A stretch of 17,514 nucleotides of DNA from Verrucomicrobiota bacterium (GCA_023446735.1 JAEXPQ010000188.1:1-17514); one strand, 5' to 3'; counted from the stretch's first letter, positions 8,132-16,428 are shown. Notes: generated from the sequence alone by a model not told the origin. Numbers and translations are program-made.

Positions 8132-11100
8132 ATGTTTTCCCCACTCCGACCGCTCCTTGCCTGGTTGCTGCTGCAGCCCCTCTTGGCGGCCCTCGGTCGG
8201 TGCGACGCATCACTGGCAAACGGTTACGTGCTCCGCCTGTGGCAGACCGAGGACGGCCTGCCGCAGAACATGGTCACTTCCGCGGTGCAGACGACCGACG
8301 GATACCTCTGGCTCGGAACCTACAACGGGTTGGCCCGCTTCGACGGGGCGCACTTCGAAGTCTTCGATTCGCGGAATGCTCCGGGGCTCCGGGACCAATA
8401 CGTCTCGTGTTTGTTCGAAGACGCGCACGGGGCGTTGTGGATCGGGCATGAGTCCGGCGCGATCACCCGGTACCGGAACGGCCGGTTCGATGCCGTCGTG
8501 CGTCCTTCGGGGATCACCGGCGAGAAGGTCATCGGCATCGGAAGCGATGTGCGGGGATCGCTTTGGGCGATGCGCGAGAACGGCGCCGTCGATTCCTTGG
8601 ACGAGGGGATCCGCCTTCCCTCGCTCATCGCGCCGGCGTCGCCGGGGAAGATGGCATGGACTCGGAACACCCGCGGACGCATCTGGGTGGCGGAGAATGG
8701 CCGCGCGGCGGGCCTGGAAGATGGCGCGCTCGCCTCGATTCCCTTCGCGGCGCCCCATCGGCCGGATGCGGTGGAAGGCATTGCCGCCACCGCCGATGGT
8801 GGCGTATGGGTGCTGAGCGAGGGACGAATTCGGAAGTGGGTGGATGGCCGATGGACCGAGGACCGGGGGGAACTGCCACCGACAGTGAAAACGCCGTCCT
8901 CGTGCCTGGAACTGCGCGACGGGACACTGGCGGTGGGGACGGTCTATTCGGGATTGTTTCTGTTCTTTGGTGACGGCCGCGAACCGGTGCATTTCGACCG
9001 CAACAACGGCCTGCCCCAGGACTGGATCCGCTTCCTCTATGAGGATCGAGAAGGGAACCTTTGGGCCGGAGCAGGGACCGCCGGGCTGGCATCAGTCCAT
9101 ACCACGGCATTCTCGACCCTGACCTCCCCCGATCAATGGCAGGGCAGCACGGTACTTTCCGTCGCCTCCGGGCGGGAGGGGCATCTCTGGGTGGGGACCG
9201 ACGGCGCCGGGCTATACCATTTCGCCGCCGGGCAGTGGAGCCACTACGGCGAAGCAGAAGGACTGCGCAACCGCCACATACCGGCAGTCACGGAAACCGC
9301 GGACGGCGTGGCGTGGGCGGCGACCTACTGGCGGGGCAGCCCCTACCGGCTCGAGTCCGGGCTCTTTGTGCGCCCCGAAGGAATCGAGGAGAACTCGAGC
9401 GCTGTCTTCGCCCTCTTTCCCTCCGACGGCGCGGGGCGGTTGCTGATCGGGAACCGCGACGGATTGCTCCAGCTGGACGGCACCCACGCCGCCTGGCTGA
9501 TCAAGGCGCGGGACGATTCCGCGGCCGGCATCCGCGCCATCGCCCGTGATCGGCACGGTGCGATTTGGTGCGGCTACGCCCAAGGCGGTCTGGTGAACCT
9601 CGCCAACGGGAGACTGACCTCCTTCCGGCGGGCCGACGGCCTCGCCAGCGACGCGGTCCAATGCCTGCTGGTGGACGACGAGGACGTGCTCTGGGTCGGC
9701 ACCGATGCGGGTTTGTGCCGCTACAAAGAAGGGCGCTTCGCGACTCTCGATTCGGGCCGGGGACTCGTCGATTCGTTCATCGGATACATCCTGGATGACG
9801 GTCTCGGGTATCTTTGGTTGAGCACGCACCACGGGCTGCAGCGCGTGGCGAAGGACGAGCTGAATCGCTGCGCCGACGGCCAGGTGCCGGCGGTCGCGCG
9901 CCGCGTGTACGACCATAGTGATGGACTGCCCACCATCGAATTCACGGGCGGGCTGCAGTCGGCCGGCTGCAAAACCCCCGACGGCCGATTGTGGTTTGCG
10001 TGCAGCAAAGGGGTCGTGTGTGTCGATCCCACCCGGATCGAACCGAACCGCGCGCCGCCGCCCGTCGTGATCGAATCGCTCCTCGTCGACGGCCAAGGCA
10101 GGGGCCGAGAGGCCGGTGCGCTGGTGGCCCGGTTGCCGCCGGACCACCAGCGCCTTGAGTTCCGCTACAGCGGCCTGAGCTATGTCGCGCCGAGCAAAGT
10201 GCTCTTCAAGTACCGGCTCGAGGGCATCGACGACGAGTGGATCGACGCGGGAACGCGTCGCACGGCGTTCTACAGCCGCCTTCCGGCGGGCCACTACCGG
10301 TTCCGCGTCATCGCCTGCAACAACGACGGGGTGTGGAACACCGAAGGCGCCGCCATCGCCTTCGCGGTCGCGCCGTTCTTTTGGCAGACGTGGTGGTTTC
10401 TCGGCTCCGGAGGCCTGTTCGCCGCCTCCGTCGTCGCGTTGGCCGCGCGACAACTCACCCGGCGTCGTCTGCAGCGCAAGCTGGAGCGGATGGAGCGGCA
10501 GCATGCGATCGAACGCGAACGGACGCGTATCGCCCAGGACATCCACGACGATGTCGGCGCCAGCCTGGTTCAAATCGCCATGTTGAGCCAGCCCGCGCGG
10601 GAGGACCTCAAGGAACCGGAACGGGCCGCAACGCTGCTGGCCCGCATCTACGCGACCGCCCGCGAGGTCACCCGCGCCCTGGACGAGATCGTCTGGGCGG
10701 TCGACCCCCGTCACGACACCCTCGACAGCCTCGCCGACTACATGGGCCGGTTCGCCCAAAGCTCCCTGAATGTCACCAGTATCCGGTGCCGGCTGGATCT
10801 GCCGGTTTCGGTGCCGGCGTGGCCGCTCACCGCGGAGATCCGCCACAACCTCTTCCTCGCCTACAAGGAAGCCCTCAACAACGCGATCAAGCACGCCGGC
10901 GCCTCGGAGGTCCGGATCGCGCTGATCCTCGGCGAGGACTCTTTCACCCTGGTCGTCAAGGACAACGGCCGCGGCTTCTGCCGGGACGAGGCCCCCGCGG
11001 TTCGTGGCGAGCGGCTCCTCGCCGGCCACGGCCTGGCGAACATGGACAGGCGCCTCGCGCAGATCGGCGGACGATGCGAGATCACCTCGATCGCGGGCGA

Positions 11101-11194
11101 AGGCACGACGGTGTCGTTCCGTGTCCCGCAGGCGAAATCCCACGCGGCCGAGCCGGGAAGCTCCGCTCCCGGCGGGAAGCCGCCCCCGTACTGA
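8132..11194 (+). CDS. Membrane sensor histidine kinase with two beta-propellers, Y_Y_Y, HisKA_3 and HATPase
   Basis: This 1020-residue kinase of HTCS-like design lacks the fused receiver and DNA-binding domains. The ATG at 8132 opens a signal peptide (1-26). Residues about 33-660 hold fourteen two-component-regulator-propeller repeats of the GxLWxGT type (for example GYLWLGT, GALWIGH, GHLWVGT, GRLWFAC), consistent with two seven-bladed propellers. A Y_Y_Y domain follows (about 675-747), then one membrane helix (about 754-775) and a short linker. The HisKA_3 dimerisation helix carries the phospho-acceptor H805 in AQDIHDDVGASL. The ATPase has an N-box (EALNNAIKHAG, 913-923), G1 DNGRGF (from D944) and G2 GHGLANM (from G965). 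The predicted topology puts the sensor in the periplasm and the kinase in the cytoplasm. Related sensors bind oligosaccharides. The response regulator begins 18 nt downstream and is its likely partner. Confidence 0.93.
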   Translation: MFSPLRPLLAWLLLQPLLAALGRCDASLANGYVLRLWQTEDGLPQNMVTSAVQTTDGYLWLGTYNGLARFDGAHFEVFDSRNAPGLRDQYVSCLFEDAHGALWIGHESGAITRYRNGRFDAVVRPSGITGEKVIGIGSDVRGSLWAMRENGAVDSLDEGIRLPSLIAPASPGKMAWTRNTRGRIWVAENGRAAGLEDGALASIPFAAPHRPDAVEGIAATADGGVWVLSEGRIRKWVDGRWTEDRGELPPTVKTPSSCLELRDGTLAVGTVYSGLFLFFGDGREPVHFDRNNGLPQDWIRFLYEDREGNLWAGAGTAGLASVHTTAFSTLTSPDQWQGSTVLSVASGREGHLWVGTDGAGLYHFAAGQWSHYGEAEGLRNRHIPAVTETADGVAWAATYWRGSPYRLESGLFVRPEGIEENSSAVFALFPSDGAGRLLIGNRDGLLQLDGTHAAWLIKARDDSAAGIRAIARDRHGAIWCGYAQGGLVNLANGRLTSFRRADGLASDAVQCLLVDDEDVLWVGTDAGLCRYKEGRFATLDSGRGLVDSFIGYILDDGLGYLWLSTHHGLQRVAKDELNRCADGQVPAVARRVYDHSDGLPTIEFTGGLQSAGCKTPDGRLWFACSKGVVCVDPTRIEPNRAPPPVVIESLLVDGQGRGREAGALVARLPPDHQRLEFRYSGLSYVAPSKVLFKYRLEGIDDEWIDAGTRRTAFYSRLPAGHYRFRVIACNNDGVWNTEGAAIAFAVAPFFWQTWWFLGSGGLFAASVVALAARQLTRRRLQRKLERMERQHAIERERTRIAQDIHDDVGASLVQIAMLSQPAREDLKEPERAATLLARIYATAREVTRALDEIVWAVDPRHDTLDSLADYMGRFAQSSLNVTSIRCRLDLPVSVPAWPLTAEIRHNLFLAYKEALNNAIKHAGASEVRIALILGEDSFTLVVKDNGRGFCRDEAPAVRGERLLAGHGLANMDRRLAQIGGRCEITSIAGEGTTVSFRVPQAKSHAAEPGSSAPGGKPPPY

Positions 11195-11212
11195 TCTTCA
11201 GCAAACCTTCCC

Positions 11213-11872
11213 GTGTCACCGAAAACCACACCTGTTCCGAATGTCCCAATCAGCGCCGCGGTCGTCGAAGACGACCGGGGTGTGCGCGAGATCCTCGCTG
11301 CCTGGCTCGAGGAGGCCGCCGGCTTCGTCTTCGCCGGGGCCTATCCGGATGTGGAAAGCGCCCTGCCCGAGATCCAGCGACGCCGACCGGATGTCGTTCT
11401 GGTCGACATCAACCTGCCCGGGCTCAGCGGCATCGACTGCGTGCGGCAGTTGAAGCCGGTTCTGCCCGACACGCAGTTCGTGATGATGACCGTGTACGAG
11501 GATTCGCAGCATATCTTCGCCGCGCTCTCGGCCGGAGCGACCGGTTACCTGCTGAAAGGGACCCCGCGCGAGGCGGTTCTCGCCGCCCTGCGCGAGGTGC
11601 ATGCCGGCGGTTCCCCGATGAGCGGCAACATCGCGCGCAAAGTCGTGCAGATTCTGCAACAGCCGAAGCCCCAGCCCCGGCCGGCCGCCGAGTTGTCGAA
11701 GCGGGAAAACGAGGTGCTGGCGCTGCTGGCCCAAGGATATCTCTACAAGGAGATTTCCGACGCGCTCGGCATCAGCATCGAGACGGTGAACACCTATATC
11801 CGGCGCATCTACGAGAAGCTCCACGTCCACTCCCGCGCCCAGGCGGTGGCTCGTTACACGAATCTGTCCTGA
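11213..11872 (+). CDS. NarL/FixJ-type response regulator (REC + LuxR HTH)
   Basis: This is a 219-residue response regulator. The receiver domain (about 13-130) has the acidic pocket E19/D20/D21, phospho-acceptor D65 in VVLVDINLPG, T93 in MMTVYED and K115 in GYLLKG, so it looks phosphorylatable. A linker rich in Pro and Gln leads to a LuxR-type HTH (about 161-217: LSKRENEVLALLAQG, ISDALGISIETVNTYIRRI, KLHVHSRAQAV). The start is GTG at 11213; no in-frame ATG or clear Shine-Dalgarno site was found, and this GTG gives a normal receiver N-terminus. It lies 18 nt after the HisKA_3 kinase, the kinase class that commonly pairs with NarL-type regulators, so the two genes are probably one operon. Target sites are unknown. 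A 48-nt segment of its HTH end has a decayed copy at 16381-16428. Confidence 0.93.
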   Translation: MSPKTTPVPNVPISAAVVEDDRGVREILAAWLEEAAGFVFAGAYPDVESALPEIQRRRPDVVLVDINLPGLSGIDCVRQLKPVLPDTQFVMMTVYEDSQHIFAALSAGATGYLLKGTPREAVLAALREVHAGGSPMSGNIARKVVQILQQPKPQPRPAAELSKRENEVLALLAQGYLYKEISDALGISIETVNTYIRRIYEKLHVHSRAQAVARYTNLS

Positions 11873-11928
11873 ACAACCGCGCCCTGCGCGTGGTGCTCGG
11901 GCGGCGGGGCGACCGGTGGGCCGCGGTA

Positions 11929-11964
11929 GTTGGTGGCGCCGAAGAACGGACCAGCGCCACCAAC
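11929..11964 (+). terminator. Hairpin in the convergent gap after the response regulator
   Basis: Perfect arms at 11929-11939 (GTTGGTGGCGC) and 11954-11964 make an 11-bp stem with a 14-nt loop, 57 bp after the regulator stop. It is followed by CCCCACAAAC rather than a T-run on the plus strand. It probably helps end the kinase-regulator transcript or blocks 3' decay, but it is not a classical intrinsic terminator. Confidence 0.55.
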
Positions 11965-11968
11965 CCCC

Positions 11969-12010
11969 ACAAACAAGGGGACCGACCACGTCGAACCGCG
12001 GCCGGTCCCC
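11969..12010 (-). terminator. Intrinsic terminator of the TonB receptor gene
   Basis: On the minus strand, perfect 8-bp arms (GGGGACCG at 12010-12003 and CGGTCCCC at 11984-11977) flank an 18-nt loop and are followed at once by TTGTTTGT. It begins 32 nt past the receptor stop. The GC stem plus T-rich tail fits a Rho-independent terminator, although the loop is long. Confidence 0.65.
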
Positions 12011-12041
12011 CAGATACTTCGCCCGCAAGGGCGCCGGAGAA

Positions 12042-15000
12042 TCAGAACATGAACTTCATGCTCAGGTCGTAGGTCATTCCCTCTTGGATTCGCGATTGGG
12101 CGACCGAGCCGTCCGGCTGGTAGGTGATCGGCACCAGCCCCTTCGACTCGCCCACGTTCCGCAGGTTGAGCTGGGTCCGCCAAGTCACCTTCGGGGTGAG
12201 CGCGCGCTCATAACCGACCCACAGGTCGAAGTGCTCGTCGGTGGGCCCGTAGATCGGCTGGTTGACGTCGGCGATCCACGCGGTCTCGCCGTAGATTTCC
12301 GTCTCATGGATGCGATAACCGTTTACAGCCTTGCCCTGCCAGCGGAACGCACCGCCGACGTTGAAGCCCTTCATCCGGCCGCTATCAAACCGGTAGTTCG
12401 TGATCACGTTGAACCGGTACTTCCGGAGTTCGGGCTGCTCGCTGCCGATGAGGGCGATCTGGGTGAGGTAGGGGGCCCAGATTTCCTGGAGGAAGTTGTT
12501 CTTCGCCCCTTCATAGCCACCCCAGATGCCCGCATATTGGATCGGGCTTCCGAGGAACACATCCGCCATGGCTTGCAAATGCCGGGAGGCGGCCGCTCCG
12601 TAACCGGTCTGTGTGGCGTCGACCTTGGACGCGTTGAAGGTGATGTCCCAGTTGGTCATCGGCCTGAACGTCACCTCCAACTCGAATCCCTTTGATTCAA
12701 GGTTTTGATCGATCGTGGGATACTGGCCGTGGATCGTCTCCCCACCGCCGGTTTGGGGCGGGAAGTAGGGGAAATCGGTGCCCCGGACCACATGGGTCCA
12801 GTCACCAGCCCGGATCGCGGCCACATCGATGTTATAGCCGTAACTATCCCAGTAGGACTGAGGGAAGGCGTCGGCAAAGGTGGTCATCATCGCCTGATTG
12901 ACGGCCGCCGCTTCAGCGGGGTGATCGGACATCCAGCCGTACGGCCAGTTCGCCCAGCCGTTCGCTGTCCATGAGTCCCAGTTGGCGGAGGGGAGGATGA
13001 AATTCCCGTTCCCATCCTTCGGAAGGTTCTGGTGCACCATGCTGTACGCGTGCAGCAGAAGCGTCCACTCCGGGAGCGCCTTGACCATGAAGGTGCCGAG
13101 CGGCTGCCCGACCGAAGCGAAGGCATTCTTGTTCACCGTCTTGAAGTAGGTGAGACGCGCGGTCAGACGACCGTTGAACCCGTCATACTGCACCGAATAG
13201 TCGTCCGTCTCGCCGGTCTCGTTGGGCAGCTGCGAGCCGTCCAGGCCATAGCGCACTTTCGGAGTCTCGTTCGCGCCATGGAAGTAGTAGAACGTAAGGT
13301 CAGTACCCTCCGGCAGGTTCTTCTTGATCACCTTCGGGAGGTGAACCGCGACGCCATAACTCCTTGAGATCGTGGTCGCCTCGACGCCCGGGTCGTCATT
13401 GATGTCAAAATCGTAGCTGATGATGCCGGTAGTCGGGTCGACATAGCCGTTCTTCTCGGTGGGAACCATGCCACGCTGGAACGTGGTGTCCCTGCGGTAC
13501 CCAAAGGTCGGGACGATGGTATCATCCCACAGGTGCCCCTGATAAAGAAGGGCAAGGGAAGTGATCTTCTGATAGCTCTTGGATCCTCCGGTGGCCAGTA
13601 CATCACTCCCGCGGTAAACCGTCGGAATCTGGATTCCTGTGTAACCCTGGTAGTTGTCAGGATTGTCGGCCTGAACCTGGGTGACGAGCGAACCGTCCTT
13701 GCCGGTATAGGTCCAAGGATCGGCCGGATTCACCGAGGCGCCGGCCGTCCAAGTCTTCGAGAAGTAAGAATAGCTGTTGCTGTTCGCCGGAACAAGCTGC
13801 TGCTCCAGCCTGCTCAATCCGGTACGTACGCCACTGGAACCCAGCACGGAGGGCCCGAGGTACGCGAGCCAGTTGTAGTTGTTGTCCACCGCCCGCGCGT
13901 TGGTCTTGGTTCCGGTTAGAATATTGTAGCTATAGTCGACGCCGTTCAACCGATAGCTCCGGCTATCCTCGTATCTCTCATTGCGCGACCCAAGACCGGT
14001 GAACTCGTGCCGCCCCAGAATCTTGGCCCAGAGGCCCTGCGAGGAGAAGTCCCTCTCGAAGTTCAGGTTGTAGACCGTCGTCACCTGGTAGTTGTCGCGG
14101 GTGATGTCGGTGGTGTTGCGGCTTCCCTGATCTCCGAACACGAGGGGCCGGCCGACGTTCGGGTTCTTTTCGGCGCCGGGCAGCCAACTCGGGTCTGCAT
14201 TGAGCTTATAGCTGTTGAGATCCAGCATGATCGTCGGCGTGCGGGAACTCAGCAGACCTTCGTCGCCCCGGCGGAACTCCTCGCGGCTCATGATCGCCTG
14301 CACCACCAGACGCTCATCAAACAGGCTCTGCACCAGGTTCAGGTTGTAGGCGTTCCAACGTTGCCACTCGCGCTTGTTGTCGCCGTCGATGAGATTGTTG
14401 TAGAAGTCGAAGACACTGGGATCATCCAGCGTTTCATCGTAGTATTTCACCGTCGCACGGTAGGCCCCTTTGAACGGCGCATCATCCTCGTTGTTGCCGT
14501 GCGCTTGGCGCCAAAGGTAGTTCGCGGCCTTGGCGTAGCCCGCGTAGCCTTGGGAGTGGACGTTGTAGGTATTGCTGGTGGCACCGTAGCCCGCGCCCGT
14601 GGGGGACGTCGAGCTCGCTGCACCCGCGAACAGCAGAGCGCCAGTCTTCGCATCCCAATAGAACTGGGGACCATTTCCCCACTGGTATAGATTGCCGACG
14701 GAGCCTGAAGCCGCCCACAGGCTGCTCCGCGGGTCGACGCTGATGTTCGTGTCCATGGTATACTGCCACGGATTGTAGCCGGTGGTGCTGGCGGCCGAAT
14801 CACTCAAGTAGCCGGTGATGTAGTCGACCGGAGGCAGCGTACGCGGGTTGTTGGACTTCACGTCTCCATGCTCGAAGCTCGCTTGGATTTTCGTGTAGGC
14901 CGAGTCTGACCTCAAAAACTTGGGATCGAAGCGGAGTGCGCCGTAGGCCCGCTTGGAGTGATTGAACGCGGGCTCCTGCCGGTAGCGTTTGTCGTCGTTA

Positions 15001-15722
15001 ACCAAGTCGACGCGGATCGCGAGCTGGCTCGGGAGAAGGACCTGGTTGATATCGAGGGACTCGCGCGTGGAGCCGAAGGAGCCGAGGTGAAACTCGAGGC
15101 TGCCCTTTTCGACAAACATCGCTTCGTTCGTGGACGCATTGGAGATGCCCGACGGACTGCCGACACCGAACAGGAATGAATTCGGGCCACGGGAGATATC
15201 GACGCGGCTGATGTTGTACCCGTCCCAAGGAATATCGGTGGAGAAATAGTTGCGGGTACTGTCCATCGCGGTGAGTCCGCGTGAGCGATTCACCTCACCG
15301 GGCTTGGTCAGCCGGTTGTTCTCAGGCGCTCCGGCCAAGGCGACACCCGTGCCGCGGCTCGCCAGGCCCGAAAAGTTGCCGCTCAGGCCGGCGACTTCGG
15401 TGTTGTTCGTATAGACCAGCAGGCTTTCGGCGTTGGTGACGCCAAGGTCCTGCATGAGTTGGCTCGTGACGACCGACAGCGCGGCCGGTGTATCCTTGAG
15501 TTCGGTGCGGACGCGCCCGCCCGCGAGGGTGTCGACGGCCTTGTACCCTTCGATCTCGGTCGTCACGGTGAACGGATCGAGGACGATGACGTCGGCGTCA
15601 GATGGAGTCGGTGGCGGACTCGCTTCGGGTGCCGCGACCGGGGCCGTTTGCGCCTGCAGTGCGGCTCCCAACGGGAGAGCGGCAATCACCGCCAATGCTT
15701 GGCGTACTGTTCTCTTTTTCAT
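12042..15722 (-). CDS. TonB-dependent outer-membrane receptor
   Basis: This is a 1226-residue outer-membrane transporter, probably for oligosaccharides released by the neighbouring hydrolases. The ATG at 15722 opens a signal peptide (MKKRTVRQALAVIAALPLGA, then ALQAQ); the frame continues 48 codons upstream, but that part looks non-coding. A Pro/Ala linker (26-42) leads to a TonB-box-like segment (VIVLDPFTVT, 45-54) and the plug (about 55-205: TLAGGRVRTELKDTPAALSV, ISRVDISRGPNSFLFGVGSP). The remainder is the beta-barrel, ending in an aromatic residue (MKFMF), as expected for BAM-assembled barrels. No N-terminal STN or CarboxypepD_reg domain is seen, and no SusD gene is adjacent, which is common for Opitutaceae receptors. 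Its size exceeds typical siderophore receptors (about 700-800 residues). Substrate is inferred only from context and from the promoter module it shares with the GH39 gene. Confidence 0.94.
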   Translation of the reverse strand: MKKRTVRQALAVIAALPLGAALQAQTAPVAAPEASPPPTPSDADVIVLDPFTVTTEIEGYKAVDTLAGGRVRTELKDTPAALSVVTSQLMQDLGVTNAESLLVYTNNTEVAGLSGNFSGLASRGTGVALAGAPENNRLTKPGEVNRSRGLTAMDSTRNYFSTDIPWDGYNISRVDISRGPNSFLFGVGSPSGISNASTNEAMFVEKGSLEFHLGSFGSTRESLDINQVLLPSQLAIRVDLVNDDKRYRQEPAFNHSKRAYGALRFDPKFLRSDSAYTKIQASFEHGDVKSNNPRTLPPVDYITGYLSDSAASTTGYNPWQYTMDTNISVDPRSSLWAASGSVGNLYQWGNGPQFYWDAKTGALLFAGAASSTSPTGAGYGATSNTYNVHSQGYAGYAKAANYLWRQAHGNNEDDAPFKGAYRATVKYYDETLDDPSVFDFYNNLIDGDNKREWQRWNAYNLNLVQSLFDERLVVQAIMSREEFRRGDEGLLSSRTPTIMLDLNSYKLNADPSWLPGAEKNPNVGRPLVFGDQGSRNTTDITRDNYQVTTVYNLNFERDFSSQGLWAKILGRHEFTGLGSRNERYEDSRSYRLNGVDYSYNILTGTKTNARAVDNNYNWLAYLGPSVLGSSGVRTGLSRLEQQLVPANSNSYSYFSKTWTAGASVNPADPWTYTGKDGSLVTQVQADNPDNYQGYTGIQIPTVYRGSDVLATGGSKSYQKITSLALLYQGHLWDDTIVPTFGYRRDTTFQRGMVPTEKNGYVDPTTGIISYDFDINDDPGVEATTISRSYGVAVHLPKVIKKNLPEGTDLTFYYFHGANETPKVRYGLDGSQLPNETGETDDYSVQYDGFNGRLTARLTYFKTVNKNAFASVGQPLGTFMVKALPEWTLLLHAYSMVHQNLPKDGNGNFILPSANWDSWTANGWANWPYGWMSDHPAEAAAVNQAMMTTFADAFPQSYWDSYGYNIDVAAIRAGDWTHVVRGTDFPYFPPQTGGGETIHGQYPTIDQNLESKGFELEVTFRPMTNWDITFNASKVDATQTGYGAAASRHLQAMADVFLGSPIQYAGIWGGYEGAKNNFLQEIWAPYLTQIALIGSEQPELRKYRFNVITNYRFDSGRMKGFNVGGAFRWQGKAVNGYRIHETEIYGETAWIADVNQPIYGPTDEHFDLWVGYERALTPKVTWRTQLNLRNVGESKGLVPITYQPDGSVAQSRIQEGMTYDLSMKFMF

Positions 15723-16045
15723 GTAGTTTCTTGTGAGGTTCTGGGGTTCGAGGTTTGGTCGGGTTCTGCTGCGGTGTGTTCTTCCGCCGACCTTGGCTGC
15801 CGCAGCTGAAAGGGGGGCTCCTGCGTCCTGGGGCGCGGGCGGGGATCCGCGCCGGACTTGCCTCATCTCCGCCCGATGGCCGGTGGCGTCGCCTTCGGTG
15901 TCGTCGCCGAGTCGCAGGGGAACGGGAGCCCGGGGCCGGGGGCGGAGAATGCGTTAAATTCTTCCGGGATGATCGGCGGGGGCGATGGGACGTCCGTTGG
16001 GCATGGGGGGCGGGAGGAGGCGTGGGGCCCCGGAGGGCTCTGAGC
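15723..16045 (-). other. Long 5' leader of the TonB receptor mRNA, no gene
   Basis: If transcription starts near 16046 from the shared promoter module, the leader is about 320 nt. I recognise no riboswitch family. A 16-codon ORF on the minus strand (MPNGRPIAPADHPGRI, ending at 15954) is present but lacks a ribosome-binding site and looks like chance. GC-rich inverted segments could fold strongly. There is no clear Shine-Dalgarno sequence before the ATG at 15722 (CACAAGAAACTAC precedes it). Confidence 0.45.
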
Positions 16046-16051
16046 CGAATG

Positions 16052-16103
16052 AGTCTAGCAGAGAGTCGGCGTCACCGCCTGTCCCGAAAACATGGGACAA
16101 CCC
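16052..16103 (-). promoter_or_regulatory. Predicted activator-dependent promoter of the TonB receptor (module copy B)
   Basis: A dyad with perfect arms, TGTCCC-N8-GGGACA (16080-16099), lies exactly 22 nt upstream, in minus-strand direction, of TGCTAGACT, an extended -10 with hexamer TAGACT at 16057-16052. The -35 position reads AGGCGG, unlike TTGACA. Over 16078-16103 it matches the GH39 copy at 24 of 26 bases, and TCTGCTA recurs after the same 15-nt gap. The orientation points at the receptor gene, about 330 bp away. Identical geometry in two divergent contexts argues for a functional promoter-operator unit. The binding protein is unknown. Confidence 0.65.
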
Positions 16104-16311
16104 GTGGCGGACGCTTTGCCGGATCGAGGCTGTTCGTTGTGGCTCGGCCCGAGGCCCCTTGACTCGCCAACCACCAGGGCCTGGCGATTCGCTCGCGCGC
16201 ATCGGCTTTGACTCGGTCGTGGTTGTCTTGCTCGCGCCGCAAGAGTCGCGAAGAAATGATGGTGTCCGAGACGCGACCGCCCGGGCCAAGGAGTAATACT
16301 TGAGGCGCGAT

Positions 16312-16328
16312 GGCCTACTCCGTAGGCC
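16312..16328. repeat. 7-bp inverted repeat with 3-nt loop
   Basis: GGCCTAC-TCC-GTAGGCC forms a perfect short hairpin about 50 bp upstream of the response-regulator remnant. It has no T-run on either side and no assigned function. Confidence 0.35.
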
Positions 16329-16380
16329 CGATTCGGGCGATTCGGCGAACGGTCGTCCGCAGGTGCGGGCTGCCTGCCGG

Positions 16381-16428
16381 ATCTACGAGAAGCTCGACGT
16401 CCACTCCTGAGCCCAGGAGTCGGCGCGT
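16381..16428 (+). pseudogene. Decayed C-terminal fragment of a LuxR/NarL-type response regulator
   Basis: Read in frame, this segment gives IYEKLDVHS, a stop, then AQESAR. It aligns without gaps to IYEKLHVHSRAQAVAR at the end of the intact regulator (11807-11854), with 41 of 48 nucleotides identical. The stop replaces the conserved arginine codon (CGC to TGA). Upstream, the preceding HTH helices are not recognisable; a weak resemblance (16307-16363) would need a different frame and a 17-nt insertion. No receiver domain or kinase is visible nearby. A perfect 7-bp hairpin (16403-16409/16414-16420) now spans the stop. It is best read as the scar of a lost regulator gene, derived from this pair or from a related one. 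It is too short to say which. Confidence 0.6.

Noticed and set aside
9212..11143. Long minus-strand ORF (643 codons) opposite the sensor kinase
   Set aside because: The plus strand has continuous propeller, Y_Y_Y, HisKA_3 and ATPase motifs. The minus-strand frame shows no domain and has shadow-type composition.
15723..15866. 48-codon N-terminal extension of the TonB receptor
   Set aside because: A clear signal peptide begins at the ATG at 15722. The upstream codons are Arg/Pro-rich and would bury the signal sequence.
6180..16103. The two 26-nt repeats as attachment sites or insertion-element ends
   Set aside because: They are inverted rather than direct, there is no integrase or transposase between them, and similarity continues into a spaced -10-like element pointing at each gene.
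15985..16296. Small plus-strand ORF of 103 codons in the receptor-topB gap
   Set aside because: It crosses the promoter module, has no domain or ribosome-binding site, and competes with equally long frames on the other strand.
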